A stretch of DNA of 64,000 bases from Erinaceus europaeus. Taxonomy: Eukaryota; Chordata; Mammalia; Eulipotyphla; Erinaceidae. The notes under the pieces were generated by a model. It worked only from the letters and a program-made list of their open reading frames with translations, made no database searches and had not been told where the DNA came from. Shown piece by piece: positions 31,786 to 42,224 of the stretch. Each line of letters opens with the position of its first letter. The first letter of the stretch is position 1. Position numbers and translations under genes: made by a program. The stretch is from the NCBI RefSeq assembly GCF_950295315.1, contig NC_080164.1, positions 109,574,447 through 109,638,446 on the forward strand, read 5' to 3'.

Positions 31786-31790
31786 GTAAA
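31428..31790 (+). mobile_element. ERI-type SINE, long form, with microsatellite body
   Basis: GGTAGTGCGTACCACTTAGA head, B box GGTTCAAGCCCC, a (CT)n/(CA)n body and GGAGCAGCAGATCTG...CCCTGGTGG, ending in (AAAT)n. Confidence 0.82.
31602..31670. repeat. (CT)n(CA)n inside a SINE
   Basis: About 12 CT then about 20 CA units, grown within the pyrimidine-rich body of the host SINE. Confidence 0.95.
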
Positions 31791-31799
31791 AATTTTATG

Positions 31800-32480
31800 A
31801 GAAGATAAATAGACTTGCAAAGTGGGTATTGTGATTATACAGTGTATTTCTTTACTGGTCTCTCTGTATTTCTGTACTGCTTATATTTTAAATATAAATT
31901 TAGATTTTTATATCACAAAATCAATTTAAATTAAAAAATTTATCAATTATCTGGGTTGCAATGTCAGCATAGGACAATTTATAAAACATATTTGTAGTGA
32001 ACAAGGTAAAAATAAGACTAAACCAAGTTCTAAAGGTTGAATGAAATAAAAGAATACTTAGATAAGGAAACTGTCTTTAGAGAGTTAAACCACAATATCA
32101 ATATATTCATTAAGTAAGACAAATTAGGCAAACCTTAATGACATATTTACTGGTCTAACTAAAATTAGTCATAAGAAAATCTCACTTATTTCCTGATTTT
32201 TTTTATTTCAAGACACGTTATTTATTTAAGACATGTTTATTTTATTTAGTTTTTTTTTTATTTTAAGACACATTTGGAATTTAAGCCATAGCTGTAACAG
32301 TTGACCTGGAAATCACATTAGAATGCATGATTTTTTTTATTATCACCAACATCTTGGATTTTGATTATTTTTAGGTTGTTTGCTGACACACATGCACACA
32401 CACATGAAGATGCCCATCCCAGCTTTCTCATCTACCACAGAAGCAAATGCTGACAGTGTTTTTTCATCCCTTTTCTTCTT
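31800..32480. other. AT-rich single-copy spacer
   Basis: No repeat recognised; no gene. Confidence 0.45.
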
Positions 32481-32482
32481 TT

Positions 32483-32692
32483 TTAAATATATATTTTATT
32501 TGTTGTGAATAGAGGCCCAGAAAAATTGAGAGAGAAGGGGCATTAGAGAGGGAAAGTGACAAAGAGACTCCTGCAGCCCTTCTTTACCACCCATGAAGCT
32601 TTCCCTCTGCAGATGGGGACCAGGAGTTTAAACCTGGATCCTTGCACACTGTAATGTGTTTGCTCAACCAGATGCACCACTTGGTCCCTTCA
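32483..32692 (-). mobile_element. ERI-type SINE B
   Basis: TATATTTTATTTGTTGTGAA tail side, CTTTCCCTCTGCAGATGGGG, TTTAAACCTGGATCC, GCACCACTTGGTCCC. Confidence 0.87.
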
Positions 32693-32729
32693 TCTCTTTT
32701 CTGAATAAAAAGTTTGAATTAAAAAGCCC

Positions 32730-33405
32730 CAAATATCTTGGGAGCTACTCTCTTCCCTGATCCAACTTTCTGGTCCTTTTTCCAGCCATGACATCATCTC
32801 CCCAGACAATAACTTGGGTCCACCTGCATATCAGATGCCAGGCTCAGAAAGAAAAAAAAATCCAAACACTAATGTAGTCATGGGCTCTTTGGAATATAAC
32901 AAAAATAGGACTACTAACTATCTACAAAACGGAGACCCCCAAAATCCTCACTTGCACTATTCTAGCCTTTAGGTTCATTATTAGTCAACAAGTTGTTTGG
33001 CTTTATATGCTAACTCTTCTTTCAGCCACCAGGTTCCAGATGCTACTGTGATGCCAACTGGACTTCCCTGGGCAAAGGACCCCACCAATGTGTCCTGGAG
33101 CCCCACTTCCCCAGAACCCTTCCCCACTAGGGAAAGAGAGAGGCAGCCAGGTAGTATGAATCAACCTGTCAACACCTATGTTCAGCAAGGAAGCAATTAC
33201 AGAAGCCAGACCTTCCTCCTTCTGCACCTCATAATTTCCCTTGGTAAATGTTCCCAGAGGGATAAAGAATAGGTAAGCTATCAAGGGAGGGTATGGGATA
33301 CCGAGTTCCAGTGGTGGGAATTATGCGGACTTGTACCCCTCTTATCCTGTGTTTTTTTTCAGTGTTTCCTTTTTATAAATAAAAATTATAAAATAAAAAA
33401 TAAGC
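32730..33405 (+). mobile_element. Family R copy 7, 5'-truncated
   Basis: Begins at CTTGGGAGCTACTCTCTTCC and runs to TTTTTATAAATAAAAATT. Very close to copy 6 over their shared 3' 670 bp. Confidence 0.78.
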
Positions 33406-33424
33406 CCTAAATATCATGCTTCAT

Positions 33425-33480
33425 GGAGTGGGCAATGGCCCACTTGGTTGAATGCATATATTACAAAGTATCAAGCTTCA
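33425..33480 (+). mobile_element. ERI-type SINE head fragment
   Basis: GGGCAATGGCCCACTTGGTT and GCATATATTACAAAGTATC; the rest of the element is missing. Confidence 0.55.
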
Positions 33481-33515
33481 TTAAAAACTCATTTAAAGCA
33501 TATTTTTCCATCTTT

Positions 33516-33856
33516 TGTTGGGGTCCTGATAAGGACCCTGCAGCTCAATCTGACCAAGTCAGCTGACCCACTCTGTTATGCACCAGAGGAGGGGTCCAAA
33601 GAGGTCAAATCAAGGGCAGCACGCTGGGGGTCTTTCCCTGTGGATTGTGGCAAGAGAGGAAGCCAAGGATCACCTCAGGACACTATTTGCCTATGAATAG
33701 TGCATTTATTGCATGGCAAGCAAGGGTTTTTATAGATTGGGGTAGGGGAAAGAACAGGGCAGTTATAGCCTAGCCATATATGGTCAGGAATGTTAAGGGA
33801 TACCTTATATGGTCAAGACAGCAGGGGATACAGAAATGGTGAGGGTATTCCCAGTA
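33516..33856 (-). mobile_element. Solo LTR of an endogenous retrovirus
   Basis: Read on the minus strand the segment ends in ...GGACCCCAACA at 33516, the usual CA terminus. It has a TATAAAAACCC promoter box near 33735-33727 and an AATAAA poly(A) signal at 33710-33705, followed by about 190 bp of presumed U5. The U3 start is not defined; it is lost near 33856 where SINE sequence begins. No gag, pol or env sequence is attached on either side, so this is a solo LTR. The short spacing between TATA and poly(A) signal suggests a class II (betaretrovirus-like) LTR, but this is a guess. Confidence 0.6.
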
Positions 33857-33859
33857 ACT

Positions 33860-33990
33860 GTTGAGAGGGGAGAGGGAGATGGCAAGGAAGAATGGGAGAT
33901 ACCTGTAGACCTGCTTCATCGCTCATGAAGTATCTCCCAGGTTCTTGAGCATGATGACATTTATGCACTCAACATGGTATACCACCTCAC
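33860..33990 (-). mobile_element. ERI-type SINE, partial
   Basis: AGATACCTGTAGACCTGCTTC, CGCTCATGAAGTATCTCCC and CACTCAACATGGTATACCACC; B box and tail are weak. Confidence 0.7.
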
Positions 33991-34004
33991 ACCCCCTCCT
34001 TCCC

Positions 34005-34075
34005 TCATTTTTTTCCCTCCCTCCCTCCCTCCATCCCTCCCTTCTTTCTTTCCTTCCTTCCTTCCTCCCTTCCAT
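34005..34075. repeat. (TCCC)n/(TTCC)n pyrimidine tract
   Basis: CCCTCCCTCCCTCCCTCC followed by TTCCTTCCTTCC; pure pyrimidine on the plus strand apart from one A. Confidence 0.9.
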
Positions 34076-34099
34076 TTTCATACACCTCTTTAATGCAAT

Positions 34100-34172
34100 A
34101 CTTATGATCAAAGTCTTGGCCATGCTCTGATGGGTTATGCACTCTACCACTAAGCCAACCTCCTGTCCACTA
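34100..34172 (-). mobile_element. Type D-like SINE fragment
   Basis: ATGCACTCTACCACTAAGCC followed by AACCTCCTGTCCAC, resembling the reversed head of a tRNA-derived SINE. Confidence 0.4.
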
Positions 34173-34174
34173 AA

Positions 34175-34836
34175 CATGGTCTTTGAAAGAGTAGGAAAAA
34201 TTCAAATAAGTAGTTTGTTTTGAAAAATACAATTGCAGATTTTATGAGTTGTTAGGTTTTTCCCTGAGAAAAAAGGTCAGTTGCCATACAGAGTGTTAGA
34301 ACTTCTTTGATATTAACTGATGGAGCAATATCTCAACCCCAAATGTGCAGTTTAGTCTTTGATTATTCATGATCAGCAAAGTTCTGCAGAACTACATGCT
34401 TGATCATTTATTGTCTTCTCATCTCCATTAATGAGACTTCTTTTACTACAATGATCAATGCATGAGAACTTTCAAAGATCTTGAGATAGAATGATGTTAT
34501 TAATTAATATCTTGATGCAAGCCAAAGAAACTCCTTGCATTTTTCATAGAAGTTTAATATTTCCTTTTGCAGTTAATTAATTTAAAATAAAAGCCATCCG
34601 TTAAGCCCTAAAGGGAAAATGTCATTGGAATATCAGAATAAATGGGCCACTTAAACTATCTGCATACCATTACTTTTATTATGAAGACAGGATCATAATT
34701 ATAGTGTGACACTGCACCCAAATATCACCTGAGGGAAACTGCAGTTTTAAATTAAATTAGTTATAGATAGTAAATATTATTTGGTTTGTGAAATCAGCAA
34801 ACAATACACTTTGTTTTCTTATTTGTTTGTTTTTAG
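34175..34836. other. AT-rich single-copy DNA, possible conserved non-coding element
   Basis: About 660 bp free of SINE, LINE or microsatellite. It has many homeodomain-type TAATTAAT/TTAATTAA motifs (34500-34520, 34574-34585, 34750) and low simple-repeat content. Conservation cannot be tested here. Confidence 0.4.
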
Positions 34837-35022
34837 TCCCCCTTTAGCAGATATAAATCACTGTTTAAAGAAGACATGTTCAAGTCCAATGTCACACAGA
34901 GACTTGTGGAAGATCTTAAAACAGGCAAGATGGTTCCAGATTCCATGCTCTTAATTATTGACATTATTTATAATAATTCGTCCTCCAATAGATTTTTTTT
35001 TGTAACAATTGCTATGTTTTGA
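34837..35022 (+). other. Exon-like open stretch, unproven
   Basis: A pyrimidine-rich run ending in TTTTTAG immediately precedes an open frame of 61 codons starting SPFSRYKSLFKEDMFKSN, continuing with TQRLVEDLKTGKMVPDSM and closing at TGA (35020). Codon use looks protein-like at the start but becomes AT-rich. No clear splice donor exists inside. The TGKMVPDSM stretch loosely recalls the LVPD segment of adenylate kinases, a weak resemblance I do not rely on. It could be a real 3' exon, a decayed retrocopy or chance. Confidence 0.2.
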
Positions 35023-35023
35023 A

Positions 35024-35230
35024 TTTTTCTTCCCTTTTTATTTGATAGGACAAAGGAAAATTAGAGGGAAGGGAGAGAGGGAGATGGAGAAAGGGAGAAA
35101 AAAGACACCTACAGCAATACTTCACCACTAGTGAAGCATCCCCCTTACAGGTGGGAACTGGGGCTAGGGGTAGGGGGGCTTGAACCTGGGTCCTTGTACA
35201 CTCTATTGGGTGCATCACTACCTGGCCCCT
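35024..35230 (-). mobile_element. ERI-type SINE B
   Basis: TTTATTTGATAGGACAAAGG, CACCTACAGCAATACTTCAC, TTGAACCTGGGTCC and CACTACCTGGCCCC. Confidence 0.87.
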
Positions 35231-35289
35231 AATGTTTTGGATTTTATACAAGGAATAGTGCTATCTGAAGCTGTTAAATAAGAAAGGGA

Positions 35290-35502
35290 TCAAGGTCTGG
35301 GTGACAGCACACATGGTTGAGTGCACTTATTAATGTACACAAGGACCTGTATTCAAGTCCCTAGATTCCAACTGTAGGGGGGAAGCTTCACAAATAGTGA
35401 AGCAAGACTGGAGGCCTCTCTCTCTCTCCTTACCATATTAATTTCTTTGTTTCTATTCAATAAATGAATAAATGAAATATTTGAAAAATAAATTTAAAAA
35501 AG
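35290..35502 (+). mobile_element. ERI-type SINE B
   Basis: GGGTGACAGCACACATGGTTG head, B box ATTCAAGTCCC, CTTCACAAATAGTGAAGC, CT body, ATTCAATAAATGAATAA. Confidence 0.87.
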
Positions 35503-35504
35503 AG

Positions 35505-36330
35505 AAAAGGGGCTACAGAGGATGGTACTATCTGAAAGAAAGGATTGACTCTTGGCTGTTAGACGCTTAGTGGAATCCCCTCTAGAGTAAGTGGAGGTTG
35601 GGAGACTTGGGAAAGAGTTGGGGAGATCAGCTACACTCTTTTAAGTTAACTCTAGGACAATATGGGAAGGGCTGAACTATGAACAAGTAGAGTACAATGA
35701 TGACCCATATGCAGATTACAGTTACTTAATGTTCAGGAGTCCACTCAGTCCTTAATATCATCACAAAATTGATGACAATGATCTCTTGAGGGACATCCGC
35801 ATCCAAAGTTTCTATGGTGATGGTGGTGGTGTCAGTGGTGGTTGCTGCTGTTTTTAGAAAGACAGAGACAGAGCCAAGAAAATGCCTTTGGATAGTTTCC
35901 TTGCTTTGTTTTGGGCAAAGATGTAGTTGGGATCCTGGCCCCAACCACACTGAGAGAAGCTTTAGTGTTGTGGTATCTTTCTTGCTATCTCTTTATCTCT
36001 GTTTTCCTACCTGAAAGGTCTAGAACAGTGAAAACACCAGTGATGACTTAAAAAGAAAATAAAAGAAAGAGAAAGACATCACAACACTGTAGTTTCTTTC
36101 AGTGCAATGGAGTCTATCTATATTTGAATCTGGTGACAGAAATGACAAGCAGGCTCTCTATCCAGAAGAGCTCCCTTGCTGGCTTAAACCAGTATTTAAC
36201 ACATTCAAAACCATTTCAGTCTTGAGGATACGTTTTTGGATGCCATTCTGAGAATCTCAAGCTGACAAAGGAACAAAAAATATATCTATCACTTGGTACC
36301 AACACAGAATCAGATGTTAGTATTAACGTT
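35505..36330. other. Spacer with eroded SINEs
   Basis: GGT-rich run at 35817-35838. 35935-36010 and 36060-36190 look like broken type F SINEs (CTTTCAGTGCAATGGAG, AATCTGGTGACAG). No gene. Confidence 0.4.
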
Positions 36331-36335
36331 GCACA

Positions 36336-37008
36336 GGGGTTAACAGTCAATGGGACTTACAAACTTTCCTTATATTTGGGAGCTATTCTCTGCTCTGATC
36401 CAGCTTTCTATGCCTATTTTCAACTTTGATACTATCTTCCCAGAAAATATGTTTAGTCCACCTACATGCTAGTTATCAAGCTCAGGAAAAAAATCACTAA
36501 ATTCATGGGCCCGTTGGAACATACCTAACATAGACTGCCTAGCTTCTTCCCACCCTAAGACCTTTCATTTCATCTGCGCTATTACTACCTTTGGGTTCCT
36601 GCTTACTAAAGAATTTTTCCCTGCTTTATATTTTACCACCTTTCAGCCACCAAGTTGCAGATGCTACTAGGATTCCATCTTGACTTTCCCGGGCAGATGA
36701 CCTTACCAATGTGTCCTGGAACCTCACCATTCCAGAGCTATACCATACTAGGGAAAGATAGAAACAGGCTGGGTACATGAATCTACCTTCCAACATCCAC
36801 GCCCAGTGGAGAAGCAACTACAGAAGTCAGGCCTCCCACCTTCTACTCCCCATAAAGAAGTTTGGTCCATACTCCCAGAGGGATAAAGGACAGGGAACCT
36901 TTCAATGGAAGTGATGGGACACAACTCTGGTGGTGGAAACTGTATGGAATTGTAACAATATTATCTTACAACATTGCTAATCATTACCAAATCACTAATA
37001 AATTTTTT
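36336..37008 (+). mobile_element. Family R copy 8, 5'-truncated
   Basis: From TTAACAGTCAATGGGAC to ACCAAATCACTAATAAATT; same truncation point as copy 7 but with the ATTAAATCACTA-type terminus, so it belongs to the other subfamily. Confidence 0.75.
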
Positions 37009-37252
37009 TAAAAAAATTGCATGGAAATGTTTGCCTATAAGATAGTGATCTGGTGCTTTCAGAGAGAAAGAGAGACAGAGAGACAATAGATGTGTATTGC
37101 ACTCTGGGATATTTTCACAACATCCTTTGATAATATCAAAGGTACACTCAACTTCCTCTAGAATTGAGTTTATCAGGATGTCGTTAAAAATTGGTTTTTT
37201 TTTTTTTTTCAGTTTTAGGGGTGGGAAGGCAGTTGACATTTCCCACATTTCA
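37009..37252. other. Spacer
   Basis: Short single-copy stretch with T13 at 37195 and GA-rich sequence at 37060-37085. Confidence 0.35.
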
Positions 37253-37267
37253 TAGAAGTTACCACTT

Positions 37268-37570
37268 ATTTTTTAATTTTTTTATATTTATTTATTTTCC
37301 CTTTTGTTGCCCTTATTGTTTTTTTATTTTTGTTGTAGTTATTATTGTTGTTGTTATTGATGTAGTCATTGTTAGATAGGACAGAGAGAAATGAAGAGAG
37401 GAGGGGAAGACAGAGAGGGGGAGAGAAAGTTAGACACCTGCAGACCTGCTTCACCACCTGTGAAGCAAATCCCCTGCAGGGGAGGAGTTGGGGCTGGAAC
37501 CAAGATCCTTAATCCTGTCCTTGAGCTTCACCCCACTTGTGCTTAAGCCGCTACACTACCACCAACTCCC
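37268..37570 (-). mobile_element. ERI-type SINE A with TSD
   Basis: CCCTTTTGTTGCCCTTATTG, TTATTATTGTTGTTGTTATTG, CACCTGCAGACCTGCTTCAC, then a head with CTTAAGCCGCTACACTACCA. It is flanked by a perfect 15-bp duplication TAGAAGTTACCACTT (37253-37267 and 37571-37585). Confidence 0.94.
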
Positions 37571-37589
37571 TAGAAGTTACCACTTCTTA

Positions 37590-38225
37590 TGCAAGTTTTG
37601 TAATGCAAGCTTCCTTCCAGAGCTTCTTGGTAGCAATCTACTAAGGCTTTCTACCTTTCCTTGACCTTCAACCACAGTAGTAGCCATGATAAAGGGGAAT
37701 CTGAGAGCGATGATGAAGTCAAGGTCCTAATACAGCAATAAAGAGGAGCCAGGAAATATAACTACCTCTATTTCTAGAGCAGTAGTGACAGTCTATTTTG
37801 ATCAGTCAGCCTTGCTTTTTTACCTTGTGAAAACCTGATGAATTATACTATTTTATATGCATGGTTGTCTGCAGGGCTTATAAATTGCTCTTAAGATAGG
37901 ATGAATCGGTGGGTAGACAAACCACAGCTGTCTGTTAGCAAAAACTAGTGGTGGATGAATGACAACTCAAAATAAATTAGGGCACCACTGTAATCCACTG
38001 TCAACATTTCTTCTCGCCAAGCCAAACAAGCTGACGTTAACTAGTCACATTTCTTTTTATTTCCACTCTGGATCAGGAAATGATGAGTGATGATCGATCC
38101 CACTTCAGTGGAAGCTAAAGGCAAAGCTGGAGTAGAGCTAATGAGTCCATATAACTGAAACTTTCCTGTTTTATTTCTAAACAAATCCCAGTGCTTTCCA
38201 GGTGATTAGGATTTAGCTTTTCTGG
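37590..38225. other. Single-copy DNA, possible conserved non-coding element
   Basis: About 635 bp without repeats and of balanced composition; no open frame of note. Confidence 0.4.
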
Positions 38226-38439
38226 GGCAGAGCAAAGATGGCGACTTGTAAGCATGGGTTGGCATGAGCTCCAACAAGCAGCAGCTTGTGACCTGGGATT
38301 CTCCAGATAGGGTAGGATACTGGGACATCAGCAGGAGGGTGAATAAGGGGTCTTTAAGGGGGGGGAGAGTCAGAGATAGAGACCAGAGCACCATTTTTTT
38401 TTTTTTTTTTGCCATTTCTGATGTTTTCCTTTGTGTTCT

Positions 38440-38516
38440 GTGGTGCTAGGAATCATATCCAGGGCCTCAGATATGAAAGGCATGTACCTTGCTTGTGAAA
38501 CACCACCATGGCCCAA
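38440..38516 (-). mobile_element. Diverged type C/D SINE
   Basis: GGTGCTAGGAATCATATCCAG, CTCAGATATGAAAGGCATG and ACACCACCATGGCCC follow reversed tRNA-SINE order. Confidence 0.5.
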
Positions 38517-38619
38517 AGAACAATATTTTAAAGAAAGATACAAGTGGTTTGCCCCACAGAATACATGTTCTTCCATGTATAAGCACCCAGAGTCTAGTTC
38601 CTAGCAAACACATGAGTTA

Positions 38620-38810
38620 AACCTGCAGGAAGGGAATTTCAAGAATGATGGAAGGATGGGTCAGTGTCTCTCCTCTCTCTGCCTCTCCTTCACTAGCTCT
38701 CTCTGTTGCTCACTCTCAACCTACAGAAAAGGAAAAAAAAATAACATAGCTGTTAGGAGCAGTGCAGTCATGCAGACACTGAATTTTACCAATAACCGAT
38801 GATAAAAAAA
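38620..38810 (+). mobile_element. Diverged ERI-type SINE, long form
   Basis: AAACCTGCAGGAAGGGAATTTC, CT-rich run with CTCTCTGTTGCTCACTC, then TAGGAGCAGTGCAGTCATGC and CACTGAATTTTACCAATAACC. Confidence 0.6.
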
Positions 38811-39017
38811 AATTATAGATAGAAAGACAGATAGAAAGATAGCTGTTAATTTAAGGACTTTTAATAAAACTTTAAAATTAAACCTTCAAAAAGTGTAGTT
38901 TCTGCCCCCACAGTTATGTAATTCCAGTTACATCATCAATATAATTTCATCTTCCCTGTGCAATTATAAAATGACTGAATTGAAGAAGATAATCTTTTCT
39001 TAAACATCCACTGAACT

Positions 39018-39152
39018 TCTTTTTTTTTTTTTTTTTACCAGAGCACTGATCAGCTCTGGTTTATGGGGGTGCAGGGGATTGAACCTGGGACTTTGAAGTC
39101 TCAGGCACAAGAGTCTGTTTGCGTAACCATTATGCTATCTACCCATGCCCCA
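39018..39152 (-). mobile_element. Type C SINE
   Basis: T18 tail, CCAGAGCACTGATCAGCTCT, GGATTGAACCTGGGAC, AACCATTATGCTATCTACCC. Confidence 0.9.
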
Positions 39153-39199
39153 TGAACTTCATTTCTAATGAAATGGATTGCATTACAAATGATAAATAC

Positions 39200-39318
39200 T
39201 TTTCTTATTTTTTTATTTATAAAAAGGAAACAGTGACAAAACCATAGGGTACAACTCCACACAATTCCCAGCACCAGAACTCCGAATTTGACCTCTTCCC
39301 CTGATAGCTTTCTTATTC
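39200..39318 (-). mobile_element. Family R copy 9a, 3'-end only
   Basis: The terminal ~120 bp in reverse: TTTATTTATAAAAAGGAAAC to CCCCTGATAGCTTTCTTATTC. It directly precedes a second copy with the same 3' end. Confidence 0.75.
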
Positions 39319-39320
39319 TT

Positions 39321-39339
<19 letters not shown>

Positions 39340-39355
<16 letters not shown>

Positions 39356-40495
39356 TAAAAAGGAAATATTGACAAAACCATAGGATAAGAGGGTTACAAC
39401 TCCACACAATGCCCACCATCACAACTCTGCATCCCATCCCCTCCCCTGATAGTCTTCCCATTCTTTAACCCTTTGGGAGTATGGACCCAAGGTCATTGTG
39501 GGATGCAGAAGGTAGAAGGTCTGGCTTCTGTAATTGATCCCCACTGAACATGGGTGTTGACAGGTCGAACCATACTCCCAGCCAGCCTCTCTCTTCCCCT
39601 AGTGAGGTGGGGCTCTGGGAAAGTGCATGGGGTTGTCTGTTCAGGGAAGTTTGGTTAGCGTCATGGTAGCATCTGGAACCTGGTGGCTGAAAAGAGAGTT
39701 AACATACAAAGCCAAACAAATTGTTGACCAGTCATGAACCCAAAGGCTGGAATAGTGCAGATGAAGAGTTGGGGGGGTCCTCCATTTTGTAGATAGGTAG
39801 TAGGCCTATTTTAGTTATAGTCCAAAGGGCCTGTGGCTATACTAGTTTTTTTTTTTTTTTTTTTTTCCCTGAGCCTGAAATCTGATATGCAGGTGGATCC
39901 AAGTTATTGTCTGGGAAGATGATGTCTTGGCTTGAAAAAGGACCAGAGAGCTGGACCTGGGAAGAAAGTAGCTCCCTAATAGGGAAAAAGGGTATAAATA
40001 TTGTTGACTGTAAACCCCATCAATTGGATGTGATCTGGGGCCCATATTCAGCTTAGGATCCTTATGAACTAACATTTTGTGGTCATGAGTAGGAACATTC
40101 CAAGCTGTCCCAATATCAGAACCCATCTTCCTCAGGTGGAGTATAGTGTATGTTGCCATCCTCCCTTCGGAGGATGGAACATTCTCTACCGTTGTTGATC
40201 CAAGTTGAGGGCAAGGTCCTATGGGGGGCCACAAAGGGTTCTATTTTGCTGTTCCTGATAGTGATGACTGGTAACAATGGAGAGATGAATTTATTTGAGG
40301 TCTAGGCCCATCATGTGAATAGAACCTCAGTTAATGGGGTGGCCTGATAGATGACTAAAGAGTCATTGTTAAAGTATGCCAGTCTTTTGCCCTTATTAAG
40401 CTTTTGCATTCCTTGCTTTGATGAAGTTAGCTTTGGAGTGAGTGAGAGAACTGTAATAGGAAGTAGTGAGGATGGTATCTAAGTCTAAGTAGACA
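39340..40495 (-). mobile_element. Family R copy 9, near full length
   Basis: About 1.16 kb, from 5' TCTACTTAGACTTAGATACC (reverse of 40475-40494) to TTTATAAATAAATAAATA. The 5' terminus matches the one near 52463. A 130-codon minus-strand frame (39842-40234) lies in its middle, but the other full-length copies do not keep that frame, so it is not called a gene. A T24 run at 39845 disrupts it. Confidence 0.78.
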
Positions 40496-40514
40496 CTATT
40501 TCATTATGAATTTT

Positions 40515-40580
40515 TTATTTATTTATTTATTTATTTATTTTTTATACCTTTCTCTCCCCTCTTGCTCTGTCCCTTTTTTC
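40515..40580 (-). mobile_element. Tiny 5'-truncated retroposon with TSD
   Basis: An A/(AAAT)n tail and about 40 bp of GA-rich body lie between two copies of TCATTATGAATTTT (about 40501-40514 and 40581-40594). Its parent is probably an ERI SINE. Confidence 0.6.
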
Positions 40581-40595
40581 CTCATTATGAATTTT

Positions 40596-41305
40596 ATACT
40601 GACTCACTGCAGACTATTGTGTATTTTTGCTTTCAGTTATATATTTTGTACTAATTTATGGATACATTTAAACATGCTTTATCGCATAGGACCTGGTCTA
40701 TATCTGGGTTTTGGGACTTTGTTAGGAAGTGAACCACCTGGAATAGAATTAGAGAACACTATGAAAGGAAAGGTCTCACCCGAGTAATGAGAGTGAAAGG
40801 TTGACATTCCATGCCTGAGGTCGCTGGACACAGTCTGAAGTGAAGCATGCTTAGGTGTTACTCGCTGTGTTGATTAGGCTGGTATAGGAGGAAGCAATAT
40901 CATTTGGTACGAATTGAGAGAAGCATGCAGAAAAGTGAGCCCCACACTAGAGGTTCCAGGACTGGGGGAAATATAGGCTCTATAGAGGAAGCAGGAGGTT
41001 CCTGCTGTCTTAGGGTTTAAGAAGACAATAGATAGCTATTGCTATAATCACTTTATTTGACAATTGAGTTAACTTTGAAATATCCCTTTGTTAGGATTTG
41101 CTATATCATACACAGTATCACCATAATTTATGTCCTTTGACATTATTTGCATATAGCTGTCTCACTGGTTGCTTTTGTTCTCCATGCTCTAAGCTTTTAA
41201 GAGAGTCAACATATCGAAGACTCAGCCTATGTATTAAAAAGACTAATAAGTCTGTGCTTTAAAAAGTTTGAGACATTCAGTCAATTTTTCGCCTCTCATA
41301 TTAAT
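40596..41305. other. Spacer, origin unknown
   Basis: About 710 bp with no match to other repeats in this window. It may include an old LTR or other ancient repeat, but I cannot identify one. Confidence 0.35.
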
Positions 41306-41309
41306 TAAA

Positions 41310-41985
41310 CAGTGATTTATATGACTACAAATTAATAGGAGTGTACATAAACACCATTCCCACCACCAAAAGACTGTGTATCTCAACCCACCCCCTACCC
41401 CCGTGAAGCTGAACATCTACCCTCACCCTCAACCCAGGGTTTTTACTTTGATGCACTACTCCAAATTTAGTCAAATCCTGCTTTTAGTTTCTTCTTCTGG
41501 CCTTCTTTCTCAACTTCTGTTGATGAGTGGGATCATCCCATACTCATCTTTATCTTTCTGACTTAGCTCACTTAACATAATTCCTTCTAGCTCCATCCAA
41601 AATGGGTCAGAGAAGGTGGGTTCATTGTTCTTAATAGCTGCATAGTATTCCATTGTGTATATATACTGCAGTTTTCTCAGCTACTCATCTGTTGGGCACC
41701 TGGGTTGCTTCCAGGTTTTAGCTATTATGAATTGTGCTGCTATGAACTTAGGTATAAACATATCTTTTTGGTTGGGTGTTATGAAGTCCTTGGTGTATAT
41801 CCCTAGGAGAGGAATTACTGGGCCATATAGAAGGTCCATGCCTAGCTTTGTGAGAGTTCTCCAGACTGCCCTTTACAGAGGTTGGACCAGTTTACATTCC
41901 CACCAGTAGTGCAGAAGTGTTCCTCTGTTCCCACAGCCTCTCCAGCATTTGTTGCTGCTGTACTTTTTGATATATGATAAATATA
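41310..41985 (-). mobile_element. L1 3' end
   Basis: Reverse of the L1 terminal region: GCATAGTATTCCATTGTGTA, GCACCTGGGTTGCTTCCAGG, ATTGTGCTGCTATGAAC, CAGTTTACATTCCCACCAG, and a 3' UTR with CATTCCCACCACC. Its 3' UTR differs from that of the 60-kb copy, so it is another subfamily. Confidence 0.87.
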
Positions 41986-42074
41986 TTCTAAAGCCAAATC
42001 AGTCAGATAAAACTAAAGCAGTTTAAATATATTGACATTCTTAGCTTAATGTCTAATGAAGTTTTCTTTTTCTT

Positions 42075-42212
42075 CATTTTGTGTTGTGTTGTGATGGGAA
42101 CAGAGACAGAGAGACAGAGAGACAGAGTGACAGAGACCATAGTACCAAAGCTTGAATATGTGTCACACACATGGCAAGGCAGTGCACTATTCAAGGGAGT
42201 TGTTTCACCAGT
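42075..42212 (-). mobile_element. Type F SINE
   Basis: GGAACAGAGACAGAGAG, CTTGAATATGTGTCACACAC, GGCAAGGCAGTGCACTATTC. Confidence 0.55.
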
Positions 42213-42224
42213 CTTCATTGTTTT

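Noticed and set aside
39842..40234. 130-codon open frame inside family R copy 9
   Set aside because: The frame is not preserved in the other long family R copies and ends in a poly-K run from a T24 tract.
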